In this document: positions 46,070-53,964 of the stretch, one piece after another
How positions within the stretch are numbered: position 1 is the stretch's first letter
Layout: the number at the start of each line of letters is the position of its first letter
Assembly: GCA_016235805.1 (NCBI GenBank)
Contig: JACRIY010000006.1
Coordinates: forward strand, 1 to 64,000
Length of the DNA: 64,000 nucleotides
Direction of reading: 5' to 3'
Source of the DNA: Rhodocyclales bacterium
Lineage (GTDB): Bacteria; Pseudomonadota; Gammaproteobacteria; Burkholderiales; Rhodocyclaceae
Notes under the pieces: generated by a model
Told to the model about the DNA's origin: nothing
Databases searched by the model: none
The model's input: the letters and a program-made list of their open reading frames with translations, nothing else
Program-made: the position numbers and the translations under genes

Positions 46070-46870
46070 ATGTACGGATTTGAATATCATCGCCCAGGCA
46101 CGTTGGCCGACGCCGCCGCACTGCTGGGCAAACTGGGGGAGAGCAAGCCGCTGGCCGGCGGACAGACCCTGATCGCCACCATGAAGCAGCGCCTGGCGCA
46201 GCCGTCCGATCTCGTCGATCTGGGTGGCATCGCCGAAATGCGCGGCATCAAGGTTGAGGGCGACACAATCAGCATCGGCGCCCTGACGCGCCACGCCGAG
46301 GTCGCCGCCTCGGCAGAGGTCAAGCAGCGCATTCCCGCGCTGGCCCGCCTCGCCAGCACCATCGGCGATCGTCAGGTGCGCGCCATGGGTACCATCGGTG
46401 GCTCGGTGGCCAACAACGATCCGGCTGCCGACTATCCGGCCGGCGTGCTCGGATTGGACGGCACCGTGGTGACCAACAAGCGCCGTATCACCAGCGCCGA
46501 CTTTTTCACCGGCATGTACGAGACGGCCTTGCAGCCGGGCGAACTGATCACCTCGATCAGTTTTCCGATACCGAAGCGGGCGGGCTATGCCAAGTTTCCC
46601 AACCCGGCCTCACGCTTTGCCCTGGTTGGCGTCTTCGTCAGCCAAGCGGCGAACGGCAGTGTGCGCGTCGCCGTTACAGGCGCCGGCCCCGGTGTGTTCC
46701 GCGTGGCGGAGCTGGAGAAGGCGCTCGCCGCCAACTTCTCGGTCGATGCGATTGCCGGGGTCAAGGTGGCGGCGTCGGGTCTCAACACCGATCTTCACGC
46801 CGATGCAGAGTATCGTGCCCATCTGATCGGCGTAATGGCCAAACGCGCCGTGGCGGCCGCGCTGACCTGA
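46070..46870 (+). CDS. coxM: Molybdenum hydroxylase FAD subunit (CoxM type)
   Basis: A 266-residue FAD-binding subunit: AGGQTLIATMKQRLAQP near residue 27 and TIGGSVANNDPAADYPAG near 107 are the two FAD pyrophosphate motifs (AGGxS/T and TIGGxxAxxDPxxD). It passes electrons to NAD or a quinone. Gene order S-L-M differs from the M-S-L order of carboxydotrophs. The ATG at 46070 follows gaggagaag. Copy 7 of the dispersed repeat encodes R-R-I-T-S-A-D-F where relatives usually read R-x-I-x-A-D-D-F. Confidence 0.9.
   Translation: MYGFEYHRPGTLADAAALLGKLGESKPLAGGQTLIATMKQRLAQPSDLVDLGGIAEMRGIKVEGDTISIGALTRHAEVAASAEVKQRIPALARLASTIGDRQVRAMGTIGGSVANNDPAADYPAGVLGLDGTVVTNKRRITSADFFTGMYETALQPGELITSISFPIPKRAGYAKFPNPASRFALVGVFVSQAANGSVRVAVTGAGPGVFRVAELEKALAANFSVDAIAGVKVAASGLNTDLHADAEYRAHLIGVMAKRAVAAALT
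46481..46504 (-). repeat. Dispersed AGTCGGCGCTG repeat, copy 7 (in CDS)
   Basis: In the FAD-subunit gene; minus strand AAAGTCGGCGCTGG then TGATACGGCG, preceded by GAA. The encoded R-R-I-T-S-A-D-F matches the R-R-V-T-S-A-D-F of copy 8 in an unrelated gene. Confidence 0.7.
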
Positions 46871-46882
46871 GTTGCAACCCCG

Positions 46883-46931
46883 GCGGGAGCGACGTCCAGC
46901 CGAACGCTGGCCGTCCTCCCGCTCTTTTTTT
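46883..46931 (+). terminator. Strong intrinsic terminator between coxM and coxD
   Basis: A long stem: GCGGGAG (46883-46889) with CTCCCGC (46916-46922), GACG with CGTC, and CCAGC with GCTGG around a cgaac loop, followed by a run of seven T (46925-46931). It separates the structural subunits from the accessory genes and also argues against the TTG at 46930 as the coxD start. Confidence 0.85.
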
Positions 46932-46941
46932 GGAAACCTCC

Positions 46942-47847
46942 GTGCCGCAATCCATAGACGAACTGCAACAGCGCCTGGCCGGTGCCGACTACATTGCGTC
47001 CCGCGGGCTTGCCACCGCCGCCTTTCTCGCCCTGCGCATGGGGCGCCCGCTGTTGCTGGAAGGCGAGGCAGGTACCGGCAAGACCGAAATCGCCAAGGTT
47101 CTGGCCGCGACACTGGGGCGGCCGCTGATACGCCTGCAATGTTATGAAGGGCTGGACATCGCTTCGGCGGTGTACGAGTGGAACTACCCGCGCCAGATGA
47201 TCGAGATCCGGCTCGCCGAAGCCGCAGGCGACGCCACGCGCGAGCAGTTGGCGAGCGACATCTTCGCCGACCGCTTTCTGATCCGCCGTCCGCTGCTGCA
47301 GGCGCTGGAAGGCGATCCTGCCGCGCCGCCGGTGCTGCTGATCGACGAGCTGGACCGCACCGACGAACCCTTCGAGGCCTTCCTGCTCGAGGTGCTGTCG
47401 GACTTCCAAATCTCGATTCCAGAGCTTGGCACCATCAAGGCCACCGTGCCGCCGATCGTAATCCTGACCTCCAACCGCACCCGCGAGATCCACGATGCGG
47501 TCAAGCGCCGCTGCCTTTATCACTGGGTCGATTACCCGGACGCCGCGCGCGAACTCGACATCGTGCGGCGCAAGTCACCCGGCGCCGCCGAGCGCCTGAC
47601 CGGCGAGATCGTCGGCTTCGTACAGAACCTGCGCGGGCAGGACCTGTTCAAGCTGCCCGGCGTGGCCGAGACCATCGACTGGACGCGGGCGCTGATGGAA
47701 CTCGACCGCATCTGCCTCGATCCCGAGACGATCAACGACACGCTTGGAGTGCTGCTCAAGTACCAGGACGACATCGCCCGCATCAAGGGCAGCGAAGCGG
47801 CATCGATCCTGGCGCAGGTGCAGGCCGACATGGCGGCGGGACGTTGA
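46942..47847 (+). CDS. coxD: MoxR-type AAA+ ATPase (CoxD-like)
   Basis: A 301-residue AAA+ protein: Walker A EGEAGTGKTEIAKVL near 37-50, Walker B PPVLLIDELDRTDEPFEAFLLEVL near 133, sensor region ILTSNRTREIHDAVKRR near 172. CoxD acts in maturation of the Mo active site (sulfuration in CO dehydrogenase) as a chaperone ATPase, normally with the VWA protein CoxE. I prefer the GTG at 46942 (ggaa 5 nt upstream) over the TTG at 46930, which falls in the terminator T-run. Confidence 0.87.
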   Translation: MPQSIDELQQRLAGADYIASRGLATAAFLALRMGRPLLLEGEAGTGKTEIAKVLAATLGRPLIRLQCYEGLDIASAVYEWNYPRQMIEIRLAEAAGDATREQLASDIFADRFLIRRPLLQALEGDPAAPPVLLIDELDRTDEPFEAFLLEVLSDFQISIPELGTIKATVPPIVILTSNRTREIHDAVKRRCLYHWVDYPDAARELDIVRRKSPGAAERLTGEIVGFVQNLRGQDLFKLPGVAETIDWTRALMELDRICLDPETINDTLGVLLKYQDDIARIKGSEAASILAQVQADMAAGR

Positions 47848-47848
47848 G

Positions 47849-49078
47849 ATGAGCCTGTTGCGGATGCCGGAGGCATCCGAAGGCCGCCTCCCGGAAAACG
47901 TGATGCATTTCGCGCGCGTGCTGCGCACCGCCGGCATGCCGGTCGGCACGCACCAGGTACTGGCGGCGCTCGATGCACTGGCGGTGGCCGGCATCGGCCG
48001 CCGCGAAGACTTCTACTGGACCCTGGCCTCGGTGTTCGTCGATCGCCGCGAGCAGCGCGAATTGTTCGACCAGGCCTTTCACATGTTCTGGCGCGATCCG
48101 GACCTGCTCGGCCGCATCATGCACATGATGCTGCCCAAGGTCGAAGGCCTGCCGGCCGAGCGCGACAAGAACCACCACCGCCTGCAGGAAGCCTTCGGCC
48201 GCGGTGCGCCCGAGGCGCCGAAGCTGGAGCAGGAAGCGCAGCAGGAAATCGAGATCGACGCCTTCCTCAGCTTTTCCTCGCGCGAACTGCTGCAGCAGAT
48301 GGATTTCGAATCCATGACCGGCGCCGAACTGGCGGCGGCGCGACAACTGATCGCGCGCCTGCGGCTGCCATTGCGCGAGGTGCGCACCCGGCGCCTCACA
48401 CGCGACCCACGTGGCGCGCGCATCGACGGCCGGGCGACGCTGCGCGCGGCCATAGCGGGGCAGGGCGACATCATCCCGCTACGCCGCGCCGCGCCGCGCA
48501 GCGTGCCGCCGCCGCTGGTGGTGCTGGTCGACATCTCCGGGTCGATGAGCCGCTATGCGCGGATGTTCCTGCACTTCGTTCACGCCCTGAGCAACAACCC
48601 AAACGCCGCCCGCCAGCGCGTCTCGGTGCTGCTGTTCGGCACGCGCCTGACCTCGATCACCCGCGAATTGCGCCAGCGCGACGTGGATGTGGCACTGGAC
48701 CGCGTTTCGGCGCGGGTCAAGGATTGGGCCGGCGGCACGCGTATCGGCACCTGTCTGCATGACTTCAACCGGCTCTGGTCGCGGCGCCTGCTGGGACAGA
48801 ATGCCAGCGTGCTGCTGCTCACCGACGGCCTCGATCGCGACGGCGGAGCCGGCCTCTCGGCCGAGATGGACCGCCTGCACAAGTCCTGCCGGCAACTGAT
48901 CTGGCTCAATCCGCTGCTGCGCTTCGACGGCTTCGAAGCGCGCGCCGCCGGCATCGTGGCGATGCGCCCGCATGTCGACCTGTTCCTGCCGGCACACAAC
49001 CTGGATAGTCTTGCCGACCTGGGCAGGATACTTGCGGTGCCGCCGCGCTCGCGGCGGCCCGAGGCCCGCGCCGCCTGA
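47849..49078 (+). CDS. coxE: VWA-domain protein (CoxE-like)
   Basis: A 409-residue protein with a C-terminal von Willebrand A domain: MIDAS motif VLVDISGSMSRYARMF near residue 226, Thr in GGTRIGTCLHDF near 295 and the terminal Asp in LLLTDGLDRDGGAG near 325. The N-terminal half is helical and charged. CoxE works with the MoxR ATPase CoxD in activating the Mo enzyme. The ATG overlaps the coxD stop region (TGAGATG, spacing 1 nt). Confidence 0.87.
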   Translation: MSLLRMPEASEGRLPENVMHFARVLRTAGMPVGTHQVLAALDALAVAGIGRREDFYWTLASVFVDRREQRELFDQAFHMFWRDPDLLGRIMHMMLPKVEGLPAERDKNHHRLQEAFGRGAPEAPKLEQEAQQEIEIDAFLSFSSRELLQQMDFESMTGAELAAARQLIARLRLPLREVRTRRLTRDPRGARIDGRATLRAAIAGQGDIIPLRRAAPRSVPPPLVVLVDISGSMSRYARMFLHFVHALSNNPNAARQRVSVLLFGTRLTSITRELRQRDVDVALDRVSARVKDWAGGTRIGTCLHDFNRLWSRRLLGQNASVLLLTDGLDRDGGAGLSAEMDRLHKSCRQLIWLNPLLRFDGFEARAAGIVAMRPHVDLFLPAHNLDSLADLGRILAVPPRSRRPEARAA

Positions 49079-49103
49079 CATCAAGAACCAAGGAGTACAA
49101 CAC

Positions 49104-49661
49104 ATGGAAATGCACGGAGAACAGCGGATCCCCACCCATCAGAAGGCGGTGTGGGATGGACTGAACGACCTCGAGGTACTGAAGGCATGCATCGGCGGTT
49201 GCGAATCGATCGAACGCGTCACGGAGTCCGAGCATCACGTCACGCTGACGGCGGCGGTCGGGCCGGTCAAGGCCAAGTTCAAGGGCAAGATGCATCTTGA
49301 AGACCTGAATCCGCCCAATTCCTATCGCATACGCTTCGAAGGACAGGGTGGCGTGGCGGGTTTCGCCAAGGGTGATGCCGCAGTATCGCTGAAGGCCGAC
49401 GGCGCCGCTACGCTGATGAGCTATACCGTGCACGCCCAGGTTGGTGGCAAGCTGGCTCAGGTGGGTTCGCGCCTGATTGATGCCGCCGCAAAGAAGATCG
49501 CCGACGATTTCTTCGCCGCCTTCAACGCGCGCGTCGCGCCGGCGCCAGACGAAGCGGGTGCGGAGTCGATGCCGACCCCAACTGCGCCGGGCATACCTGC
49601 ATGGGTCTGGGTGGCTGGCGGCGCGATCGCCTTGCTGTTGCTCTATTTCGCGACGCGTTGA
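49104..49661 (+). CDS. coxG: CoxG-like SRPBCC protein with C-terminal membrane anchor
   Basis: A 185-residue SRPBCC-fold protein (CO dehydrogenase subunit G family): N-terminal GEQRIPTHQKAVWDGLNDLEVLKACIGGCESIE (cited in part), central beta sheet and long helix QVGSRLIDAAAKKIADDFFAAF near 120-141. A proline-rich linker leads to a single transmembrane helix at the C terminus (WVWVAGGAIALLLLYF). CoxG is implicated in anchoring the Mo enzyme to the inner membrane. ATG at 49104 follows aaggag. Confidence 0.87.
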   Translation: MEMHGEQRIPTHQKAVWDGLNDLEVLKACIGGCESIERVTESEHHVTLTAAVGPVKAKFKGKMHLEDLNPPNSYRIRFEGQGGVAGFAKGDAAVSLKADGAATLMSYTVHAQVGGKLAQVGSRLIDAAAKKIADDFFAAFNARVAPAPDEAGAESMPTPTAPGIPAWVWVAGGAIALLLLYFATR

Positions 49662-49695
49662 TCGCTCCCCGGTCGGTTTGCTAGTGCGCCAAAGG

Positions 49696-49719
49696 AAAAG
49701 GGGGCTTGCGCCCCCTTTT
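49696..49719. terminator. Bidirectional intrinsic terminator between coxG and trpB2
   Basis: A perfect 10-bp stem AAAAGGGGGC/GCCCCCTTTT with loop ttgc. A-run on one side and T-run on the other allow termination from both convergent genes. Confidence 0.88.
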
Positions 49720-49737
49720 GTTCAGCTTGAGTCAGCG

Positions 49738-51120
49738 TCAGGCAGCCTTCGGCGGCCAGTCGAAGTTCGGCAGCGTCTTCAGCGAAGCCTGGAGATCGGC
49801 GTCGGAGTAGGCGAAGTCCTGCATCTTGCCGGAGAAGTAGTTCTCGTAAGCGGCCATGTCGAAATGGCCGTGGCCGGAGAGGTTGAAGAACAGCGTCTTC
49901 GGCTCGCCGGTCGCCTTGCAGCGCAGCGCCTCGTCGATGCAGGCGCGGATGCCGTGGGCCGATTCGGGTGCCGGGATGATGCCTTCGGCGCGGGCGAACA
50001 TGACACCGGCCTCGAAGGTGGCGGTTTGCGGCACGGCGACGGCCTCGATCAGCTTTTCGTGGTAGAGCTGCGAGATCAGCGGGCTGTCGCCGTGGTAGCG
50101 CAGGCCGCCGGCATGGATGCCAGGGGGCATGAAATCGTGGCCCAGGGTGTACATCTTCATCATCGGCGTGAAGCCCGAGGCATCGCCGAAGTCGTAGGCA
50201 TACACGCCCTTGGTCAGCGTCGGGCAGGATTCCGGCTCGACCGCGACCATGCGGATCTTCTGCGCGCGCTTGTCGCCCGCCGCGGCATCGCCGAGGAAGG
50301 GGAAGGTGGCGCCGGCGAAGTTGCAGCCGCCGCCGCAGGGCGCGAACATCATGTCCGGGTACTCGCCGATCTTCTCGAACTGCTTCTTGGCTTCGAGGCC
50401 GATGATGGTCTGGTGAAGCAGTACGTGGTTGAGCACCGAGCCCAGCGCGTACTTGCTGCCGGGGTTGGACACCACCGCCTCGATCGCCTCGGAGATCGCG
50501 ATGCCCAGGCTGCCCTGATTGTCGGGATCGGCGGCGAGGATGTCGCGGCCGGTCTTGGTGCGCTCGGACGGGCTGGCGACGACGTCGCCGCCCCAGGTCT
50601 GCATCATCAGGCGGCGGTAGGGCTTCTGGTTGTAGCTGACCTTGACCATGTAGATCTCGACCGGCAGACCGAAGCACTGGCCGGCGAAGGAGAGCGACGA
50701 GCCCCACTGCCCGGCACCGGTTTCGGTGATCAGGCGCTTGGTGCCGGCGATCTTGTTCAGGTAGGCCTGCGGTACCGCCGAGTTGGGTTTGTGCGAACCG
50801 GCGGGCGAGACACCTTCGTACTTGTAGAAAATCTTGGCCGGGGTTCCCAGCATCTTTTCCAGGCGCTCGGCGCGGCACAGGGGGCTGGGGCGCCACAGCG
50901 CGTAAATCTTGCGGACCTCCTCCGGGATCGCGATCCAGCGCTCGGCGGACATTTCTTGCTCCAGCACCGGGCCGGGGAAGATCGCCAGCATCTGATCGGG
51001 CGAGACCGGGTTGCCGTCTCCACCCAGCGGCGGCAGCGGCGGTGTCTTCAGATCGGCGACGATGTTGTACCAGTGGGTCGGGATTTCGCTTTCGTCAAGA
51101 ACGACGCGGGTTCTGCTCAT
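49738..51120 (-). CDS. Tryptophan synthase beta-like protein, TrpB2 type
   Basis: PLP-dependent enzyme of 460 residues in the TrpB2 subgroup: GRPSPL-equivalent [19 protein letters not shown] lysine in [17 protein letters not shown] near 112, [12 protein letters not shown] near 141, phosphate loop CGGGCNFAG near 273 and SGHGHFD near 425. TrpB2 enzymes occur without trpA and can make tryptophan from serine and indole. Here it stands alone on the minus strand between two halves of a Mo-hydroxylase region; an indole-salvage link is conjecture. Ribosome site gaggag precedes the ATG. Confidence 0.88.
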   Translation of the reverse strand: MSRTRVVLDESEIPTHWYNIVADLKTPPLPPLGGDGNPVSPDQMLAIFPGPVLEQEMSAERWIAIPEEVRKIYALWRPSPLCRAERLEKMLGTPAKIFYKYEGVSPAGSHKPNSAVPQAYLNKIAGTKRLITETGAGQWGSSLSFAGQCFGLPVEIYMVKVSYNQKPYRRLMMQTWGGDVVASPSERTKTGRDILAADPDNQGSLGIAISEAIEAVVSNPGSKYALGSVLNHVLLHQTIIGLEAKKQFEKIGEYPDMMFAPCGGGCNFAGATFPFLGDAAAGDKRAQKIRMVAVEPESCPTLTKGVYAYDFGDASGFTPMMKMYTLGHDFMPPGIHAGGLRYHGDSPLISQLYHEKLIEAVAVPQTATFEAGVMFARAEGIIPAPESAHGIRACIDEALRCKATGEPKTLFFNLSGHGHFDMAAYENYFSGKMQDFAYSDADLQASLKTLPNFDWPPKAA

Positions 51121-51332
51121 GTCTTCAGTCTCCTCTATATTGTCTTGGTCGTTTCAGGCTGCGCTAGGATCATGGATCAGAGATGGCCGGAAGTCGAGAG
51201 CAAACGGATTGCGCCACCGGCTGGCAGGTCCAATTCAGGATACGGTACACTGTATGCAAAGAATCGGCGGAATGTCAATCCGTCGCAAAGGGTTTTTTTG
51301 AAATTGGCACTGACAGGTCTTTCCATACCGAT
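51121..51332. promoter_or_regulatory. Divergent control region between trpB2 and xdhC
   Basis: 212 bp between divergent genes. TACA-c-TGTA (51246-51254) forms a short inverted repeat near the centre, of similar wording to the TGTATACA palindrome at 31271. No promoter hexamers stand out strongly. No gene is seen. Confidence 0.35.
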
Positions 51333-51656
51333 ATGAACGCAGACGACGACTCGCTTTTCGACACCCTGCGCCGCTGGCGCGCCGAGTCCAGGCCGGCCGC
51401 CCTGGCCACCGTGGTCAGCACCTGGGGTTCCTCGCCACGGCCGGAGGGCAGCCATCTTGCCGTCGATGGCGAGGGGCATTTCATCGGTTCGGTTTCCGGG
51501 GGTTGCATCGAGGGTGCGGTAATCGAAGCCGCGCTCGAGGTCATGCGCAGCCGCCAGCCGCGCCTGCTCGAATTCGGCGTCAGCGACGAACAGGCTTGGC
51601 AGGTCGGGCTCGCCTGCGGCGGCAGGGTGCAGGTCTTCGTCGAGGCGGTGGAATGA
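51333..51656 (+). CDS. XdhC/CoxI family protein, N-terminal domain only
   Basis: A 107-residue protein equal to the N-terminal domain of XdhC, with the family motif VVSTWGSSPRPEGSHLAV near 27 and GSVSGGCIEGAV near 52, and RLLEFGVSDEQAWQVGLACGGRVQVF near 80 (cited in part). XdhC binds Mo cofactor and promotes its sulfuration before insertion into xanthine-oxidase-family enzymes. The NAD-like C-terminal domain is encoded separately by the next gene, which overlaps by 4 nt. Confidence 0.86.
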   Translation: MNADDDSLFDTLRRWRAESRPAALATVVSTWGSSPRPEGSHLAVDGEGHFIGSVSGGCIEGAVIEAALEVMRSRQPRLLEFGVSDEQAWQVGLACGGRVQVFVEAVE

Positions 51657-52348
51657 AGGCGGGTACGCTGGCTCGCATCGCCGAGGCGCAGGGAAAGCGC
51701 CAGGGGCTGGTGGTGGTGACGCGTCTGGCCGACGGCGCGCAGTGCCTGGTCGACTCCTCCGGCGTGAGCGGAGAACTGCAGTTGGCGGCGGCCGCGCGCG
51801 AGGAGGTCGCGGCCCTTCTGCTGTCGGGGCGCAGCGCTGCCCTGTCCGGCGAACCGGGATGCTTCGCGCGCGCCTACGTCCCATCGCCGCGCCTGCTGAT
51901 CGTCGGTGCGGTGCATATCGCCCAGGCGCTGGCGCCGATGGCCGCCACGGCCGGTTACGAAGTCACGGTGATCGATCCGCGAGGCGCCTTCGCCTCGCCC
52001 GAACGCTTTCCCGGCGTGCAGCTCAGCGACGAATGGCCCGACGAAGCCCTGGCGCGCCTCGGCCTCGACGCGGCCACCGCGCTGGTCGCGCTGTCGCACG
52101 ATCCCAAGCTCGACGACCCGGCGCTGGAGCTGGCGCTGCCGAGCGAACTCTTCTACATCGGTGCGCTGGGCAGTCGGCGCACCCACGAAAAGCGCCTGGA
52201 GCGGCTGCGCGCGGCCGGCCTGGGCGAACTCACCGTGCGCATCCATTCGCCGATCGGGCTGGACCTTGGTGGCCGGGCGCCGGCCGAAATCGCCGTGTCC
52301 ATCCTCGCCGAGATCATCCAGGTTCGCCATCGGGGCGCCACCGCGTGA
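51653..52348 (+). CDS. XdhC family protein, C-terminal Rossmann domain
   Basis: A 231-residue protein matching the C-terminal part of XdhC: Rossmann strand RLLIVGAVHIAQALAPMA near 82, TVIDPRGAFASPERFP near 107 and the ending LFYIGALGSRRTHEKRLERL...HSPIGLDLGGRAPAEIAVSILAEI (cited in part). The ATGA overlap with the preceding half-gene suggests a natural split of one XdhC into two coupled genes. Role as in the previous entry: Mo-cofactor delivery/sulfuration. Confidence 0.87.
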   Translation: MKAGTLARIAEAQGKRQGLVVVTRLADGAQCLVDSSGVSGELQLAAAAREEVAALLLSGRSAALSGEPGCFARAYVPSPRLLIVGAVHIAQALAPMAATAGYEVTVIDPRGAFASPERFPGVQLSDEWPDEALARLGLDAATALVALSHDPKLDDPALELALPSELFYIGALGSRRTHEKRLERLRAAGLGELTVRIHSPIGLDLGGRAPAEIAVSILAEIIQVRHRGATA

Positions 52349-53964
52349 TCTTCGGCGAATTCCCGGTCGAGGAATGCGAAGGCCTGCTGCTGGCCCACAG
52401 CCTGCGGCTCGCCGGGCGCACTTTGAAGAAAGGACGCCGTGTCACCAGCGCCGACTTTCCGGACCTGATCGCCGCCGGACACCGGCGCATATACGGCGCG
52501 CGCCTCGCGGCGGGCGACCTGACCGAGGATGCCGCCGCCGCTGCGGTGGCAGCCCTGCTGCAGGCCGATGGCATCGTCGCGCGCAAGGCCTACACCGGAC
52601 GATGCAACCTCCACGCCACACAGCGCGGGCTGGTCACGGTCGATGCCGGCATCATCGACCGGATCAATGCCATCGACGAGGCCGTCACCGTCGCCACGCT
52701 GGCGCCGCTCTCTGCGGTGCGCGCCGGCGCCGTGGTTGCCACGGTCAAGGTCATTCCGCTGGCGGTGGGGCAAACGGTCATCGATCGCTGCGCGAGCGAG
52801 GCCGGGCGCGGTGTGGCGTTGGGCCTGCACCCTTTTGCGCAGAAACGCGCCGCGCTGATCGTCAGCGAACAGGCCGGCGACCCGGAAAAGAACTACGCCT
52901 CCGCTGTCACCAGTAGCCGGCGTCGCATCGAGGACCTCGGCAGCCATCTCGGCCTGGTGCAGCGCTGCGCCCACCGGCGCGATGCGGTGGCGCTGGCCCT
53001 GCGCGAAAGCCTGGCGGCCGGTTGCGACCTGCTCATGATCGCCGGCGCCACGGTACCCAAGGACAGGGCCGACACCATTCCCTCGGCCATCGTCGCCGCC
53101 GGCGGCGAGATCGTCCATTTCGGCATGCCGGTCGAGCCCGGCAACATGCTGTTGCTGGCCCGCATCGGCGCGGTGCCGGTGATCATCCTGCCCGGTTGTG
53201 CGCGCTCGCGCAAAACCAACGGCCTCGACTGGGTGCTGCAGCGCATGTTGGCCGGCCTGCCCATGGGCGCCGCCGAAATCAAGGCGATGGGTGTCGGCGG
53301 CCTGATCCGCAGCGCGCCCGAGGCCGAGGAAGATCCCGACGCGGTGGAGCCCGCTCCGCAGCGAGTCGCTGCCGGGCGTCGCATCGCGGCTCTGGTGCTC
53401 GCCGCCGGCAGCAGCCGGCGCATGGCCGGCAGCAACAAGCTGCTGCAGCCGGTGGCCGGCGTGCCCATGGTGCGCCGCGCGGCGAATGCGGCGCTGGCCT
53501 CGCGCAGCGTGGCGATGGTGGTCGTTACAGGGCACGCGGCCGATGCGGTACGCGCCAGCCTCGTTGGGCTGGACCTGGAATTTGCCCACAACGCCGACCA
53601 TGAATCCGGCATGGCCTCGACGCTGCGCGCAGGATTGCGGGCACTGCCAGCCGACACCGATGCCGTGGTGGTGGTGCTGGGCGACATGCCCTTCGTTTCC
53701 GCCGCGCACATCGACCGCCTGATTGCTGCCTTCGATCCCGCGCGCGGCAATATCGTGGTGCCGATGAAGGATGGCCGCCGCGGCAATCCAATCGTCTGGC
53801 CGCGTGCGTTCTTCGATGAAATGCAGCAGGTGCAGGGTGACGTCGGCGCCCGCGAACTGTTGCAGCGCCACGCCGATCGCGTGGACGTCGTGGCCTTCGA
53901 CGACGACGCCATTTTCGCCGACGTCGATACGCCGGAGGCGCTGCGTGCGCTGGAGCCGCGATGA
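52345..53964 (+). CDS. MoeA-like / MobA-like (MocA) fusion for Mo cofactor
   Basis: A 539-residue fusion. Residues 1-335 are a molybdopterin-binding (MoeA/MogA-fold) domain with MIAGATVPKDRADTIPSAI near 233 and GMPVEPGNMLLLARIG near 259; residues about 345-539 are a nucleotidyltransferase of the MobA/MocA type with LVLAAGSSRRMAGSNKLLQP near 353 and VVVLGDMPFVS near 445. MocA-type domains make the cytosine dinucleotide cofactor used by the xanthine oxidase family, so this protein probably finishes the cofactor for the CoxL-type enzyme. GTG start overlaps the previous stop (GTGA). Copy 8 of the dispersed repeat lies near the N terminus. Confidence 0.85.
   Translation: MIFGEFPVEECEGLLLAHSLRLAGRTLKKGRRVTSADFPDLIAAGHRRIYGARLAAGDLTEDAAAAAVAALLQADGIVARKAYTGRCNLHATQRGLVTVDAGIIDRINAIDEAVTVATLAPLSAVRAGAVVATVKVIPLAVGQTVIDRCASEAGRGVALGLHPFAQKRAALIVSEQAGDPEKNYASAVTSSRRRIEDLGSHLGLVQRCAHRRDAVALALRESLAAGCDLLMIAGATVPKDRADTIPSAIVAAGGEIVHFGMPVEPGNMLLLARIGAVPVIILPGCARSRKTNGLDWVLQRMLAGLPMGAAEIKAMGVGGLIRSAPEAEEDPDAVEPAPQRVAAGRRIAALVLAAGSSRRMAGSNKLLQPVAGVPMVRRAANAALASRSVAMVVVTGHAADAVRASLVGLDLEFAHNADHESGMASTLRAGLRALPADTDAVVVVLGDMPFVSAAHIDRLIAAFDPARGNIVVPMKDGRRGNPIVWPRAFFDEMQQVQGDVGARELLQRHADRVDVVAFDDDAIFADVDTPEALRALEPR
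52435..52458 (-). repeat. Dispersed AGTCGGCGCTG repeat, copy 8 (in CDS)
   Basis: Near the 5' end of the MoeA/MocA fusion, encoding R-R-V-T-S-A-D-F. Identical over 24 nt to copy 1, which is intergenic and 49 kb away. Confidence 0.8.
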
